Assembly (NCBI GenBank): GCA_965229355.1
Contig: OZ245869.1
Location: forward strand, 1,550,001 to 1,614,000
Source of the DNA: GCA-2737725 sp965229355
GTDB taxonomy: Bacteria; Pseudomonadota; Alphaproteobacteria; Rhodospirillales; Rhodospirillaceae
Direction: 5' to 3'
DNA: 64,000 bases
Shown here one piece after another: positions 1-9,796 of the stretch. Numbering within the stretch: the stretch's first letter is position 1; the number at the start of each line of letters is the position of its first letter. Below the pieces are notes generated by a model. The model was not told the DNA's origin. It did not search any database and saw nothing but the letters and a program-made list of their open reading frames with translations. Made by a program: the position numbers and the translations under genes.

Positions 1-2
1 GG

Positions 3-53
3 CAGTTCTATCTGGAAGGTTTGAAAACGCGCGGCCTTAAACGCGAGCCTTAA
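3..53 (+). CDS. C-terminal tail of an unidentified protein (partial at left edge)
   Basis: One forward frame is open from the window edge to a TAA at 51-53 and reads as a charged tail ending in KTRGLKREP. Its stop shares the TTAA palindrome with the stop of the convergent hydroxylase gene (50-52), the arrangement seen at two other convergent pairs here. Only about 16 residues are visible, so no family can be named, and the frame could be open by chance. Confidence 0.35.
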   Translation, partial: QFYLEGLKTRGLKREP

Positions 54-1294
54 AGGCTCACGCCGCGTAACAGTTTGGGCAGTTCACCTACGTTGCCCAT
101 AGCGTGCCGCATGAAGAACTGTTTGAGCGGCGGAATACGGTTCACAACACCCAAACCTAAATCGCGTGCGATGCGGATCGGTGTAATGTTGTTGGAGAAG
201 AGGCGATTGAGCACGTCGGTTACGCCGGCCATCAGCAAGTTGTCGCTGCGGCGCCAACGTTCGTACTGATCAAGCACGCTGGCATGGGCCGGGTCTAACC
301 CTAAGCGTACCGCGTCGACCACAACTTCAATCAGCGCGCCAACATCGCGTAACCCTAAGTTCAAGCCTTGGCCTGCAATGGGGTGAATGCCATGGGCTGT
401 ATCGCCCACCAACGCCAAACGACCGCGCACATATGTCGCAGCGTATTGCAGACCCAACGGATAACTAAAGCGCGGCCCAACCAAATTCAGCTTGCCCAAG
501 AACCCGCCCACGCGTTCATCAATCGCGTCCACCAACTCCGCATCAGTCAGTTTCAGATAACGCTCAGCGTTTGCACTTTTTTCTGTCCACACCAACGATG
601 ATTGGTGGCCACCTTTCAGCGGCAGAATTGCAAACGGGCCGGCAGGCAGGAAGCGTTCATGGGCAATGCCCTGATGTGAATGTTCGTGTGCAATGGTCGC
701 GACAATGGCAGTTTGATCGTACGTCCACCCAGTCATGCGAATATCAGCGGCATCGCGGACGACAGAGTTGCGGCCTTCAGCGGCAATCACGAGCTTGCCT
801 GAAAATGTGCGCCCATCATCCAGCGTCACGGTGCCCGTATCAGCATCTTGTGCGAAGCTTCTCACGGTCGCTGGCGCAATGACGTTTAGATTTTTTGTGT
901 CCGCTTCAAAGCCCGCGGCAATCGCTTCCCGCAAATGCCGGTTCTCGAGCATGTAGCCCAGCGGGCCTTCACCTAAGTCTTGGTGATCGTAATGCAGGAA
1001 TAACAGCGACGACCCATCCGAGACGCGAATGTCGCGAATGGGTTCAGCCTTTGCGGCCAAATGCGCCCACAGCCCCACGCCCTCCAGCAACTTTTGGCCC
1101 GAAGCCGCAATGGCTGAAGCGCGCCCATCAAAGGTCGGGCTGATTCCAGCGCGTGGCGGCAACTTATCAATCACGGTGGTCCACACGCCATGCTTGGCCA
1201 GGCCCAGGGCCAAAGCCCCGCCCACAAGCCCGCCGCCCACAATCAAAACATCAGCTATGTCATGGTGTTGGATTGGCGTGGTGGTCATGGTCAT
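50..1294 (-). CDS. UbiH/UbiF/COQ6-family FAD-dependent hydroxylase
   Basis: A 414-residue flavoprotein of the ubiquinone-biosynthesis hydroxylase family, which adds a hydroxyl to the polyprenylated ring at the membrane using FAD, NAD(P)H and O2. An N-terminal dinucleotide fold (VGGGLVGGALAL, residues 19-30), a DGRASAI segment (56-62) and the family motif GDTAHGIHPIAGQGLN (297-312) support this. Length is normal for the family. Start is ATG at 1294, with a second in-frame ATG at 1288; neither has a good ribosome site. Whether it acts as UbiH, UbiF, UbiI or a multifunctional UbiL/UbiM type cannot be decided from sequence alone. It converges on a gene that ends at the left edge. Confidence 0.88.
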   Translation of the reverse strand: MTMTTTPIQHHDIADVLIVGGGLVGGALALGLAKHGVWTTVIDKLPPRAGISPTFDGRASAIAASGQKLLEGVGLWAHLAAKAEPIRDIRVSDGSSLLFLHYDHQDLGEGPLGYMLENRHLREAIAAGFEADTKNLNVIAPATVRSFAQDADTGTVTLDDGRTFSGKLVIAAEGRNSVVRDAADIRMTGWTYDQTAIVATIAHEHSHQGIAHERFLPAGPFAILPLKGGHQSSLVWTEKSANAERYLKLTDAELVDAIDERVGGFLGKLNLVGPRFSYPLGLQYAATYVRGRLALVGDTAHGIHPIAGQGLNLGLRDVGALIEVVVDAVRLGLDPAHASVLDQYERWRRSDNLLMAGVTDVLNRLFSNNITPIRIARDLGLGVVNRIPPLKQFFMRHAMGNVGELPKLLRGVSL

Positions 1295-1509
1295 GGTTTT
1301 GCAGGGGCTTAAGATGAAGGCCGACCATAGCTCACTTTAAGGCTGGCCCCAACTGCGCGCCGCTGTAAAGAAAGCTTTAATTCCAATACGTTACATATCT
1401 TGCGCTTTGGGCCGGGACCGCCTATGGTCCCGCCGCTTTTCGCACCCAGGCTTGTCTTTAGGCAAGGCGGTGCTAAAAGCCCACCCAATCGATCCTCTTA
1501 TCGATCAAG

Positions 1510-1584
<75 letters not shown>

Positions 1585-1652
1585 TTTTCTTCAAAAAATG
1601 ATGCCGCTATTTTCATTTCTGGTTCGAAGCAGGCCCTATTTACTGGGCAGCT

Positions 1653-2297
1653 TTAATAAGCACATTTTTTAAAGTTAGACACAAAGCACGCCTTGGCGCG
1701 TGCTTTGCCATCAGCTAACTGCGCCGCTGTAAAATTGCTTTTAGCGGCATAAGCCTCAGCATCCGGATTTGGTTTATCTGTAATGAAATCCGAATTTTTC
1801 TTTCCGTCTTTCATGCCGTCTTCTTCGGCTTTTGCCAAAAGCATATGGATGTAGGCTTTCATGGGGTTGCGTGGTGTGCCGCCCAAGCCGTCGCCGTAAA
1901 TGCTGCCGAGATTGAAATGGCTATAAGAATAGCCCTTCGCGGCACCTTTCTCGAACCATGAAAGGGCTTTGGCCATGTCATATTCCACGCCTTCACCGGC
2001 TAAATAGGAAATTCCCATATTGTTATAAGCTTCGGCATTTCCTTTAGCCGCGCTCTTTAAATAAAGTTCGATCCCTTTTTTCGGATCTTTCTCGACGCCA
2101 CGACCCATTTGATACATTGAGCCTAAACGATTGAGTGCTCGGGCATCACCTTTCTCGGCCAGCGGCTGAATGATCTTTAAGGCACCAGCGTAATCACCAT
2201 TAAAATAGGCATTTTCCGCGTCATCAATCGGTGCGGCAAAAACGTGGGCGGTGGTAAAGCTTGCAAAAATAAGGGCGGTAAGAAGCAAGTGGCGCAC
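1653..2297 (-). CDS. Secreted Sel1-repeat (TPR-like) protein
   Basis: A 214-residue exported protein. The first 21 residues form a signal peptide ending around VFAA. At least three Sel1-type helical repeats follow (for example LGSMYQMGRGVEKDPKKGIE and MGISYLAGEGVEYDMAKALS), which usually act as protein-protein interaction scaffolds in the periplasm or envelope. Two cysteines near the C-terminus (KACFVSNFKKC) could form a disulfide. The start is GTG at 2297, chosen because AGGAG lies eight bases upstream. It is monocistronic and its partner is unknown. Confidence 0.82.
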   Translation of the reverse strand: MRHLLLTALIFASFTTAHVFAAPIDDAENAYFNGDYAGALKIIQPLAEKGDARALNRLGSMYQMGRGVEKDPKKGIELYLKSAAKGNAEAYNNMGISYLAGEGVEYDMAKALSWFEKGAAKGYSYSHFNLGSIYGDGLGGTPRNPMKAYIHMLLAKAEEDGMKDGKKNSDFITDKPNPDAEAYAAKSNFTAAQLADGKARAKACFVSNFKKCAY

Positions 2298-2404
2298 GTT
2301 TGAACTCCTAGAAAGGCGACAAGTCTTGAGAAAGTATAGCCCCGCTGTGTGGCAGATTGTGGACGTGGGCTCAACCTACCTGATTGAAAGGCGTCGCCAG
2401 ATAC

Positions 2405-2437
2405 AAAAAACCCCGAACCTTGCGGTCCGGGGTTTTT
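2405..2437 (-). terminator. Rho-independent terminator of the Bax-inhibitor gene
   Basis: CCCCGAACC (2411-2419) and GGTCCGGGG (2424-2432) form a nine-pair stem with one mismatch around loop TTGC. On the minus strand the stem is followed by six T; on the plus strand by five T, so it may work in both directions. It lies just past the stop at 2460. Confidence 0.8.
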
Positions 2438-2459
2438 CTTTAGTCTATGATTTCTCTGT

Positions 2460-3212
2460 TTATTCGCGGTTGCCGAGGAGCGACAACAAGAACTGGAACA
2501 GGTTCACGAAGTTCAGGTACAGCGATACAGCACCCATCACAGCAGCCCGGTCTTCCATCCCTGAACCGCGGATGTCCAAGTACTGGTTCTTGATGTTTTG
2601 CGTATCATAGGCAGTTAAGCCTGCGAACACGATTACACCACCAACCGAGATCATGAATTGCATCATCGAGCTGGCGACGAAGATGTTCACGATACCGGCC
2701 AGCATGATGCCGATCAGGCCCATGAACAGGAACGAAGCCATACCCGATAAGCTACGCTTTGTGGTGTAGCCGTACAGGCTCAAAGCCCCGAACGACGCCG
2801 CGGTGATGAAGAACACGCGTGCGACACTGGTGCCGGTGTATGTCATCAGAGCCACCGCAAAACCAACGCCCATCGTTGACACCAAAGCCCAGTACAGGCC
2901 TTTGAATGCGCCGATGCTCAAGTTCTTCATGAAGCTCATCGCCAGGATGATGCCAATCGGGGCAAACATCGCGATCAAGCCCAAGCCGGTTGAACCAACG
3001 CGGCCATTGGCTTGAACCGCGAAGAACAGATCCCGCAGGCCTGTGTTCGCAACTACAACAGCAACGATGCCGCTGAGCAGCAAGCCCGACGCCATGTAGT
3101 TATAGACCTGCAGCATGTACTTCCGCAGGCCGACATCAATGTCCGCCGCTGCGGCCTGGCCCCACGTCGCCGTCCCATACGGCGCAGACGCCCTGCGATC
3201 TAAATCAGCCAT
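2460..3212 (-). CDS. Bax inhibitor-1/YccA family inner-membrane protein
   Basis: A 250-residue protein with about seven hydrophobic segments after a short polar N-terminus, the layout of the BI-1/YccA/YbhL family. These are inner-membrane proteins with proposed calcium/proton leak or FtsH-modulating roles; the bacterial function is not settled. The conserved late-helix signature YDTQNIKNQYLD sits near residue 205. ATG at 3212 is preceded by AAAGAGGA. It ends at a clear terminator and is transcribed alone. Confidence 0.9.
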   Translation of the reverse strand: MADLDRRASAPYGTATWGQAAAADIDVGLRKYMLQVYNYMASGLLLSGIVAVVVANTGLRDLFFAVQANGRVGSTGLGLIAMFAPIGIILAMSFMKNLSIGAFKGLYWALVSTMGVGFAVALMTYTGTSVARVFFITAASFGALSLYGYTTKRSLSGMASFLFMGLIGIMLAGIVNIFVASSMMQFMISVGGVIVFAGLTAYDTQNIKNQYLDIRGSGMEDRAAVMGAVSLYLNFVNLFQFLLSLLGNRE

Positions 3213-3441
3213 GTGAGTCCTCTTTCAGTAAAACAACACCGGTATTCACCGGGCCCAAGCCCGATTTGTCCGGTTGCCATTAATATTGTGATGATGGGCC
3301 CCAACTGCAACCGGAATCGGTCCTGCTCACGCAGTATTCATCTGCGCTGGCCGACTAAAAGCCACGTTTAATCAATGGTTTGGCCGATTTTAGTCACGCT
3401 GATTCTATGAAACGACTGTAACCCGCTAACGTTCCCCGAAA

Positions 3442-5994
3442 TCAGTCATTTCTGAGCAGCGGTGCGGCCTTGGTGCCGAGGGCCCGCCAGGTGCCGGCAA
3501 ACCCGGCCATCAGGGTGACAATGATGCAAACGGCCACCACGCCAAAGGCCAGCGGGTAAACCATTTGCCATTCCAGTTTCATGATGTGGACCACCACAGC
3601 CCACGACGCCAGTGCGCCGACACCCACAGCAATGCCGCCCGTGGCCAAACCCAATAAACAGAACTCGAATACAAATGCGCTCAGTACATTGCCGCGCGTG
3701 GCCCCCAATACTTTCAAAACAACCGATTCATAAATGCGTCGTGCGTGCCCTGCGGCGATCGCGCCCGCCAACACCAGTGCGCCTGCGACCAAAGCGACAG
3801 CTGCCGTAATCCGCACAGCTACACTTAAGCTGTCCAATACATCTTTCAGCATTTGTACGGCATCGCGCACTTGAATCACCGTCACGTTGGGCATGGTCTC
3901 CAACACGGCATTTTCGATTTTAGATTCGGTGCCCACATCTGAATTCACGGTCGCGATATTCATACCCGGCGCGCCTTGTAGTGCGTTGGGTGAATAAATC
4001 AGCGTGAAGTTCATGGTGCCCGATTGCCAGCGCACATCACGTGTGTTGGCCAGTTTAGCGGAGATGTCGCGGCCCAAGATATTCAAGCTGATCGTATCGC
4101 CCAGTTTCAGTTTCAGTCCTTTTGCGACGCGCTCATCTAGTGAGACTAAATTCTCGCCCGTATAGTCAGGGGCCCACCACTGACCTTGCACCAGCTTCGC
4201 GTTTTCCGGCAGCGTTGCCGAATACGACACACCACGTTCGCCGCGCACAGCCCAACGGCTATCAGCATCAATGTCAGCCTTCTCTACCTCAACATCTTTG
4301 ACCTTCGAGATGCGCCCGCGAATCATGGCCGCTGTCGTAACGCTGTTCACGCCTGGCACGGACTGCACGGTCTTTTTAAACTCATCAACTTGTGCGTTTT
4401 GGATATCGATAAAGAACATGCTGGGGGCGTCTTTGGGTAATCCTTCAGACAACCGTGTGTTCAAGTTGCTTTGAACCAGCGCGATAGAGACAAGCACCGA
4501 CAAGCCCAAGCCCAACGATAGCACAACCGATGTTGTGGGCGCCCCAGGACGATACAGATTCGAAAGGGCGAGACGTAATGTCGGCTTGCCGGCAACAGCA
4601 CTCTTGCGACCTGCACTGAGTTTACGGGCAAAGCTCATCACGACATTGGCAGCACCGGCGAATAAAACCAAAGCCAAGCTGGTGCCGACCACAAAGAATG
4701 TGGCGTAACGGGGCTGTTCTGCCGTGCCGATGGTGTAAGCCGCTAATGCACTAGCCAATACTGTCAACGCAATCATGTAGCGACGGCGTGGCCACGCCCG
4801 CGTGGGGGCCAACAAATTACGGAATAACGCAACGGGTGGAATGTCACGTGCACGCGCCAGCGGCCACAATGCAAAGACAGCGGCCGTGAGAATGCCGAAG
4901 ATGAATGCTTTCAAAAGTGAGGCTGGATAAACGCCAAACTGTGCATTGACCGGTAACATGCCATCGAGTGCGCGGCCTGCAATCAGCGGAATAATCGCGC
5001 CGATAATCAAACCAATACCAATACCAACGGCTGATAAAATGGTGATCTGCACCACATACATGCGGAACACCATTTCTGCTGGTGCACCTAAGCATTTCAG
5101 TGTGGCGATGGTATTAATGCGCCCCGCCATATATGCCCGCACAGCGTTTGCAACGCCAATGCCGCCAGTCAACAACGCGGTCATGCCGACGAGTGTGAGA
5201 AACAGCGTGACGTTATCTAGAAACGCCTCAACGCCTTGGGCCGCATTGTTAGTGCCGCGCAAACGCCAACCTGCATCGGGGAAATCTGCCGTCAGTTTGG
5301 TGCGCAGATCTTGCGCGCTGCCTTTCTCGATCTTCACATTATAAATGTGGGTCACAAGGCTGCCGGGCTGTACCAAGCCTGTTGCTTGAATGGCCGCGGC
5401 TGAAATCATCACACGTGGACCCGCTGACGTGAACGTGACAACACGGTCGGGTTCTTTAGTAATCAGCGCGCGGACTTCAAACGCGGCTTCGCCTACTTTA
5501 ATTGTGTTGCCGACAGCCACGCCCAAACGTTGCGCAAGGGCGGTATCAATGGCCGTTCCCCAGCGATTGTTCTTCTGATCTAGCAAATCACTTAAAGAGG
5601 CGGCTGGCTCAGTGATCAATGCGCCATAAAGCGGGTATGCTTCATCGACGGCCTTCACTTCAACGAGGGCGCGCTGTTGCACATCGCCGTTTGCATCCTC
5701 CACCCGCGCCATCGAGCGCAGTTGCAATTGATAGCTGACGGGCCCCGCTGCTTTTAAGGCGCTTTGCTCGGCCTCATTTAATGTGCGGGTTTCGTGACGC
5801 GCTTGCAGATCGCCGCCGAGCAAGGGTTGCGCATCGGCATCAATGCCTGCTTTGACCGCGTCATTCAGAGAGCCTGCACCAGCAATGGCCGCAACACCCA
5901 ACGCCAAGCACGCTAAGAAAATACGAAAACCCTTAATGCCACCGCGCAATTCACGTAACGCAAAACGCACAGCCAGTGAGGATGTTAAGGTCAT
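3442..5994 (-). CDS. YbbP-like FtsX-family ABC transporter permease
   Basis: An 850-residue membrane protein with a short N-terminal helix, a large periplasmic domain, a central group of about five to six helices with FtsX repeats, a second periplasmic domain and a C-terminal trio of helices. This is the long duplicated FtsX/MacB layout of E. coli YbbP. It starts five bases after the ATPase gene stop, so the two form one operon and probably one complex. The transported substrate of YbbAP systems is not established; lipid, lipoprotein or envelope stress roles are inferred. The divergent tesA neighbour matches the E. coli gene order and strengthens the assignment. Confidence 0.88.
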   Translation of the reverse strand: MTLTSSLAVRFALRELRGGIKGFRIFLACLALGVAAIAGAGSLNDAVKAGIDADAQPLLGGDLQARHETRTLNEAEQSALKAAGPVSYQLQLRSMARVEDANGDVQQRALVEVKAVDEAYPLYGALITEPAASLSDLLDQKNNRWGTAIDTALAQRLGVAVGNTIKVGEAAFEVRALITKEPDRVVTFTSAGPRVMISAAAIQATGLVQPGSLVTHIYNVKIEKGSAQDLRTKLTADFPDAGWRLRGTNNAAQGVEAFLDNVTLFLTLVGMTALLTGGIGVANAVRAYMAGRINTIATLKCLGAPAEMVFRMYVVQITILSAVGIGIGLIIGAIIPLIAGRALDGMLPVNAQFGVYPASLLKAFIFGILTAAVFALWPLARARDIPPVALFRNLLAPTRAWPRRRYMIALTVLASALAAYTIGTAEQPRYATFFVVGTSLALVLFAGAANVVMSFARKLSAGRKSAVAGKPTLRLALSNLYRPGAPTTSVVLSLGLGLSVLVSIALVQSNLNTRLSEGLPKDAPSMFFIDIQNAQVDEFKKTVQSVPGVNSVTTAAMIRGRISKVKDVEVEKADIDADSRWAVRGERGVSYSATLPENAKLVQGQWWAPDYTGENLVSLDERVAKGLKLKLGDTISLNILGRDISAKLANTRDVRWQSGTMNFTLIYSPNALQGAPGMNIATVNSDVGTESKIENAVLETMPNVTVIQVRDAVQMLKDVLDSLSVAVRITAAVALVAGALVLAGAIAAGHARRIYESVVLKVLGATRGNVLSAFVFEFCLLGLATGGIAVGVGALASWAVVVHIMKLEWQMVYPLAFGVVAVCIIVTLMAGFAGTWRALGTKAAPLLRND

Positions 5995-5998
5995 AATA

Positions 5999-6706
5999 TC
6001 ACTCAGCTGCTTTGCTTAAGCCTTCACCGGCGATCAAGCCGTCGGCGATGCGCACCACGCGGTCGCAGCGCGCGGCCAGTTTCATGTCATGTGTAATCAA
6101 TACCAAGGTTGTCTTGTGGTGATCGTGCAGTTCAAACAATAGCTCGACAATTTGTTGACCGGTCGCGCCATCCAGATTTCCGGTGGGCTCATCGGCCAGC
6201 AAGATTTTCGGCTCGACTGCAAAAGCACGTGCTAATGCCACGCGTTGCTGCTCACCGCCCGACAATTGACCAGGGTAGTGATCGATCCGGTGACCTAAGC
6301 CAACGCGTTTTAATTGTGCTTCAGCCCGGTCAAACGCATCACTGCGCCCGGCAAATTCCAAAGGCACTGCGACGTTTTCCAGTGCCGTCATGGTGGGGAT
6401 CAGGTGAAACTGTTGAAACACGATGCCAACGTTATCGCGTCGGAACAGGGCCAAGCCATCTTCGTTCAGCGTGCTATAGTCGACGCCCGCCACATGTGCC
6501 TTGCCCGATGTTACACGCTCTAACCCGGCGGTGATCATGATCATGGTGGTTTTGCCCGAACCAGATGGCCCGACCACACCCAATGCAACGCCTTGCGGCA
6601 CGTTGAGATCAACCCCGCGCAAAATGTTGACCGGTCCGGCAGGGCCGTCCAAGGTCAGGTAGACGTTTTCGAGTGTAATCGCGGGAACGGGAGTTGAAGA
6701 CGTCAT
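5999..6706 (-). CDS. YbbA-like ABC transporter ATP-binding protein
   Basis: A cytoplasmic ATPase of about 235 residues in the LolD/MacB/YbbA group. Walker A is GPSGSGKT, the Q-loop region is GIVFQQFHL, the signature is LSGGEQQRVALARA and Walker B is ILLADEPTGNLD; the switch histidine lies in LITHD. It energises the YbbP-like permease encoded directly downstream. ATG at 6706 is chosen over an upstream in-frame TTG at 6718, leaving about 84 bases of shared promoter space to the divergent tesA; the ribosome site is weak for both. Confidence 0.9.
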   Translation of the reverse strand: MTSSTPVPAITLENVYLTLDGPAGPVNILRGVDLNVPQGVALGVVGPSGSGKTTMIMITAGLERVTSGKAHVAGVDYSTLNEDGLALFRRDNVGIVFQQFHLIPTMTALENVAVPLEFAGRSDAFDRAEAQLKRVGLGHRIDHYPGQLSGGEQQRVALARAFAVEPKILLADEPTGNLDGATGQQIVELLFELHDHHKTTLVLITHDMKLAARCDRVVRIADGLIAGEGLSKAAE

Positions 6707-6790
6707 TGGGCGCGCCAATATCCTAGGGCAATGATTTTAAGTGACAATGAGACCGTAATGGCACTGAACGTATTATCAATGCGATATCAA

Positions 6791-7453
6791 ATGATGACAA
6801 ATCTCCGCTTCGCGGCGCTAGCTCTTTCAATCGTGATCGCCACACTATTTGGTTACGGGTCTGTAACAGCGGCAGATCAGCAGCCCATTCGTATTCTGGC
6901 GTTTGGCGACAGTTTAACCGCAGGCTACGGCCTGGATGATTTGGGCAACGCCTTCCCGGCACAGCTAGAAAAGGCATTGAACGCCAAGGGCTATAACGTC
7001 CGTATTTTGCCGGGCGGTATTTCGGGCGATACCACGACAGGCGGCCTGAACCGCATCGATTGGTCGCTGTCTGAAAAACCCGATGCCGTGATTGTAGAAC
7101 TGGGTGGAAACGATGGCTTGCGCGCTGTCGACCCGGCCGTAAGTGAAAAAAGCTTGGATGGTTTGGTGGCGCGCATTCGCAAAGACGATATTCCGGTGCT
7201 GGTTGCGGGCATGCTGGCGCCGCCGAATTTAGGCCGCGACTATGCAGATCGATTTGGTGCGATTTTCCCGCGTGTCGCCAAAAAGCATGATGCACTTCTG
7301 TATCCATTTTTCTTGGACGGCGTTGCGGGTGACATGAGCTTGAACCAGGCAGATCGTATTCACCCCAATCCGAAGGGCGTGAAGGTGATTGTTGAAAAAA
7401 TTCTGCCCTCTGTTGAGAAGCTCATCAGCCAAGTTCAAAAAAAGCGCGGGTGA
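6791..7453 (+). CDS. tesA: TesA-like periplasmic arylesterase / lysophospholipase (SGNH hydrolase)
   Basis: A secreted SGNH/GDSL hydrolase of about 220 residues. The mature part opens with block I FGDSLTAGYGLDD (nucleophile Ser), followed by block II Gly in PGGISGDTTTGG, block III GGNDGLR and block V DRIHPNPKG (catalytic Asp and His). TesA enzymes cleave thioesters, aryl esters and lysophospholipids in the periplasm. The open frame extends back to 6731, but ATG at 6791 gives a clean signal peptide (through VTAA) and leaves room for a promoter. Its divergence from ybbA-ybbP is the same order as in E. coli. The next gene overlaps its stop. Confidence 0.9.
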   Translation: MMTNLRFAALALSIVIATLFGYGSVTAADQQPIRILAFGDSLTAGYGLDDLGNAFPAQLEKALNAKGYNVRILPGGISGDTTTGGLNRIDWSLSEKPDAVIVELGGNDGLRAVDPAVSEKSLDGLVARIRKDDIPVLVAGMLAPPNLGRDYADRFGAIFPRVAKKHDALLYPFFLDGVAGDMSLNQADRIHPNPKGVKVIVEKILPSVEKLISQVQKKRG

Positions 7454-8616
7454 TGAATACAGCTCAAGCCCAATCCAACCCAACCCAATTTGCCCATGCG
7501 TTCGCCACGGGCGACGATTGGCGCGCGGCGATTAAAAATGTTGGTGATGCTTTAAACGCTCAAGGGGCCTACGGTGCTGTCGGCCTGATCTATGTGACTG
7601 AGCCGTGGGCCGAGCACTTGGCCGACATGGTCACAACATTGCAGCAACGTTTGAACGTACCGCAATGGGCGGGGTGTGCGGGCTTTGGCATTTTTGGTGC
7701 TGGCGGCGAAGTGCATCGCAATGCCGCTATATCGGTGATGATTGCACCGTTTGCCACCGATGACGTGAGCATGCTGTCCGGAATCTTGGATGAATCCAGC
7801 GCTAGCATGACATCCACAACGCCGTGGTGCCGTTTAAATGCACCGGTGTTCGGCATCATCCACGCTGATCCGCGCAATACACAGCTTGATGCCATGATCG
7901 AAGCGCTCATGGCGGATGATGTGGGGGGCGGTTATGTGGTTGGTGGCCTTACGCCTGCAACCCATCAACCCATGCAAGTTGCCGATGGTCCAACAACGGG
8001 CGGCGTGTCTGGCGTGTTGCTCTCATCACGTATTCCGGTGGCTGTAACCTTGTCGCAAGGCTGCACGCCCCTTGGGCCTATACATAAAGTGACGGCGGGT
8101 CAGCGCGGTGTCATCTCGGAGCTTGATGGTCGCGCGGCACTGGATGTGTTGAAAGAAACAGTTGGCGAAGTGCTGGCGCGCGATTTACGGCGCATTGCGG
8201 GGTATATTCACGCAGGCCTGCCGGTGGGTGACACGGACCTGCGCGATTACACCGTGCGCAACCTCATGGGCATTGATCCAAAATCCGGCCTGATTGCCAT
8301 TGGGGCTGATTTGAATCCGGGCGACCGTGTGATGTTCGTGCGGCGCGACCCCGCCAGTGCTCAAAAAGATCTCACACGTGCACTGGAAGATTTGAAAAAG
8401 CGCATTGGTGATCGGCGCATTTTAGGTGGGCACTATGTCTCGTGCGTCGCGCGTGGGCCGCAAATGTTCGGCGATGTCGGTGCCGAGGCCAGAATGATTC
8501 ACCACACCCTGGGTGAATTTCCGCTGGTGGGATTTTTCGCCAATGGTGAAATTAGCGGACGGCGTTTATATGGATATACAGGTGTTCTCTCTGTCTTTTT
8601 GGATCGCGCGCTGTAA
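7453..8616 (+). CDS. Stand-alone FIST-domain sensor protein
   Basis: A 387-residue cytoplasmic protein made of FIST N and FIST C domains (for instance GCAGFGIFGAGGEV early, and the Cys-containing HYVSCVARGPQMFG late). FIST domains are thought to bind small ligands such as amino acids and are often fused to signalling modules; here no output domain is present. The ATG at 7453 overlaps the tesA stop as TGATG, implying translational coupling, and thpR follows after three bases. The three genes probably form one operon, though no shared function is obvious. Confidence 0.85.
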   Translation: MNTAQAQSNPTQFAHAFATGDDWRAAIKNVGDALNAQGAYGAVGLIYVTEPWAEHLADMVTTLQQRLNVPQWAGCAGFGIFGAGGEVHRNAAISVMIAPFATDDVSMLSGILDESSASMTSTTPWCRLNAPVFGIIHADPRNTQLDAMIEALMADDVGGGYVVGGLTPATHQPMQVADGPTTGGVSGVLLSSRIPVAVTLSQGCTPLGPIHKVTAGQRGVISELDGRAALDVLKETVGEVLARDLRRIAGYIHAGLPVGDTDLRDYTVRNLMGIDPKSGLIAIGADLNPGDRVMFVRRDPASAQKDLTRALEDLKKRIGDRRILGGHYVSCVARGPQMFGDVGAEARMIHHTLGEFPLVGFFANGEISGRRLYGYTGVLSVFLDRAL

Positions 8617-8619
8617 CCC

Positions 8620-9156
8620 ATGATTCGCTTATTTGTTGGGCTTTCTGTCCCCGAAGATATCGCGGACGATTTGTTTGATCTGTCAGACAATATGCCGGGC
8701 GCGCGTTGGACCGACCCCGAGAACATGCATGTGACGTTGAAATTCATTGGTGAAGTCTCAGAAGCCGAGGCCGAAGATATTCACAATGAACTGACGCGCA
8801 TTAGCGCCAAGCCCTTTTCGTACGATATTCATGGCCTTGAGACTTTCGGCCAAGGCCGCAAAGCACACGCGTTGTATATGAAAGTGGGCCTCACGCCGGA
8901 ATTGGAACTGCTACAAGGCCGCACTGAATCGGCGGTGGTGCGCGCCGGTCAGCCGCGAGAGGCGCGCAAATTCAAACCGCACATTACGTTGGCGCGATTG
9001 AAAAACCCCGACGCCGAACGGCTACAGGTGTTTATTGAGCGCAACAATCTCTTTCGTGCGGATAAAGTCGCAGCGGATCGATTTGTGCTTTATGAAAGCA
9101 AATTGGGCAAAAGTGGTCCAGCGTATTTCCCACTTTCCGAATATCCGCTAATTTAA
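8620..9156 (+). CDS. thpR: RNA 2',3'-cyclic phosphodiesterase (2'-5' RNA ligase family)
   Basis: A 178-residue 2H phosphoesterase. Both catalytic HxT motifs are present: HVTLKF at residue 37 and HITLARL at residue 121. The enzyme opens 2',3'-cyclic phosphates on RNA ends and was first named for a 2'-5' ligase activity on tRNA halves. Length is normal. It is third in the tesA-FIST-thpR run, with a three-base gap upstream. The region after it to 9225 holds only short imperfect hairpins. Confidence 0.92.
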   Translation: MIRLFVGLSVPEDIADDLFDLSDNMPGARWTDPENMHVTLKFIGEVSEAEAEDIHNELTRISAKPFSYDIHGLETFGQGRKAHALYMKVGLTPELELLQGRTESAVVRAGQPREARKFKPHITLARLKNPDAERLQVFIERNNLFRADKVAADRFVLYESKLGKSGPAYFPLSEYPLI

Positions 9157-9225
9157 AACCCACATCTGCGCCATGTCGCATTTACTTGCCGCGCATGCGT
9201 GCTGCTCCGCACACGCTGGCATATG

Positions 9226-9705
9226 TCATGGTTTAATTTTACCGCGCAAGGCGACAAGCAAGCCCTTGCTGGCTTCTTCCACCAAGTCCAAGACATGTTC
9301 GAAGTCAGCGGCACCACCATAATAGGGGTCTGGGACATCGCGGTGGCGGGCTGCGGCATGATAATCCAGAAACAATCTCACTTCGGCTTTGTGTTCCTCG
9401 CGCCGCATGGCGCGTAAATGATTCAAGTGGCCATGATCCATCGCCAGAATCAAATCGAAGTCGTGAAAATCCTCTTCACGGATGCGACGGGCTTTTAAGT
9501 TTCCAATATCGATGCCGCGTGTTGCGGCGGCAGTAATACTGCGAGCATCTGGCGCATCGCCAATGTGGTAGCTGCTCGTGCCAGCGGAATCGATCTCAAA
9601 GTGCGCGTCCAAACCAGCCTCAAGTGCTGCCAAACGAAAGGCGCCCTCCGCTGTGGGGGAGCGGCAGATGTTGCCGGTGCAAACAAACAGAATGCGGTAT
9701 GGCAT
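9226..9705 (-). CDS. Low-molecular-weight protein-tyrosine phosphatase
   Basis: A 159-residue cytoplasmic phosphatase. The P-loop CTGNICRS near the N-terminus contains the CX5R motif (Cys9, Arg15), and the general acid is Asp126 in DPYYGG. These enzymes dephosphorylate tyrosine residues, in bacteria often those of polysaccharide-export kinases, or act on small phosphates; no such partner is in the window. It converges on thpR and is separated by 90 bases from the divergent sirtuin gene. Confidence 0.95.
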   Translation of the reverse strand: MPYRILFVCTGNICRSPTAEGAFRLAALEAGLDAHFEIDSAGTSSYHIGDAPDARSITAAATRGIDIGNLKARRIREEDFHDFDLILAMDHGHLNHLRAMRREEHKAEVRLFLDYHAAARHRDVPDPYYGGAADFEHVLDLVEEASKGLLVALRGKIKP

Positions 9706-9796
9706 GATGATCTTGGTCAGAAGATGCAGTCGATAGCCTGCGTGGTTGATCTATAATAGCAGCCTCTTACATAAGACCAGCATATCAAACTGCTTC

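Noticed and set aside
1413..1432. Hairpin GGGACC/GGTCCC upstream of the tRNA
   Set aside because: Short stem not followed by a T run directly, and no gene ends just before it.
3353..3395. Inverted repeat GACTAAAA/TTTTAGTC in the gap upstream of the Bax-inhibitor gene
   Set aside because: Long 27-base spacer and no position relative to a start or T run that suggests a function.
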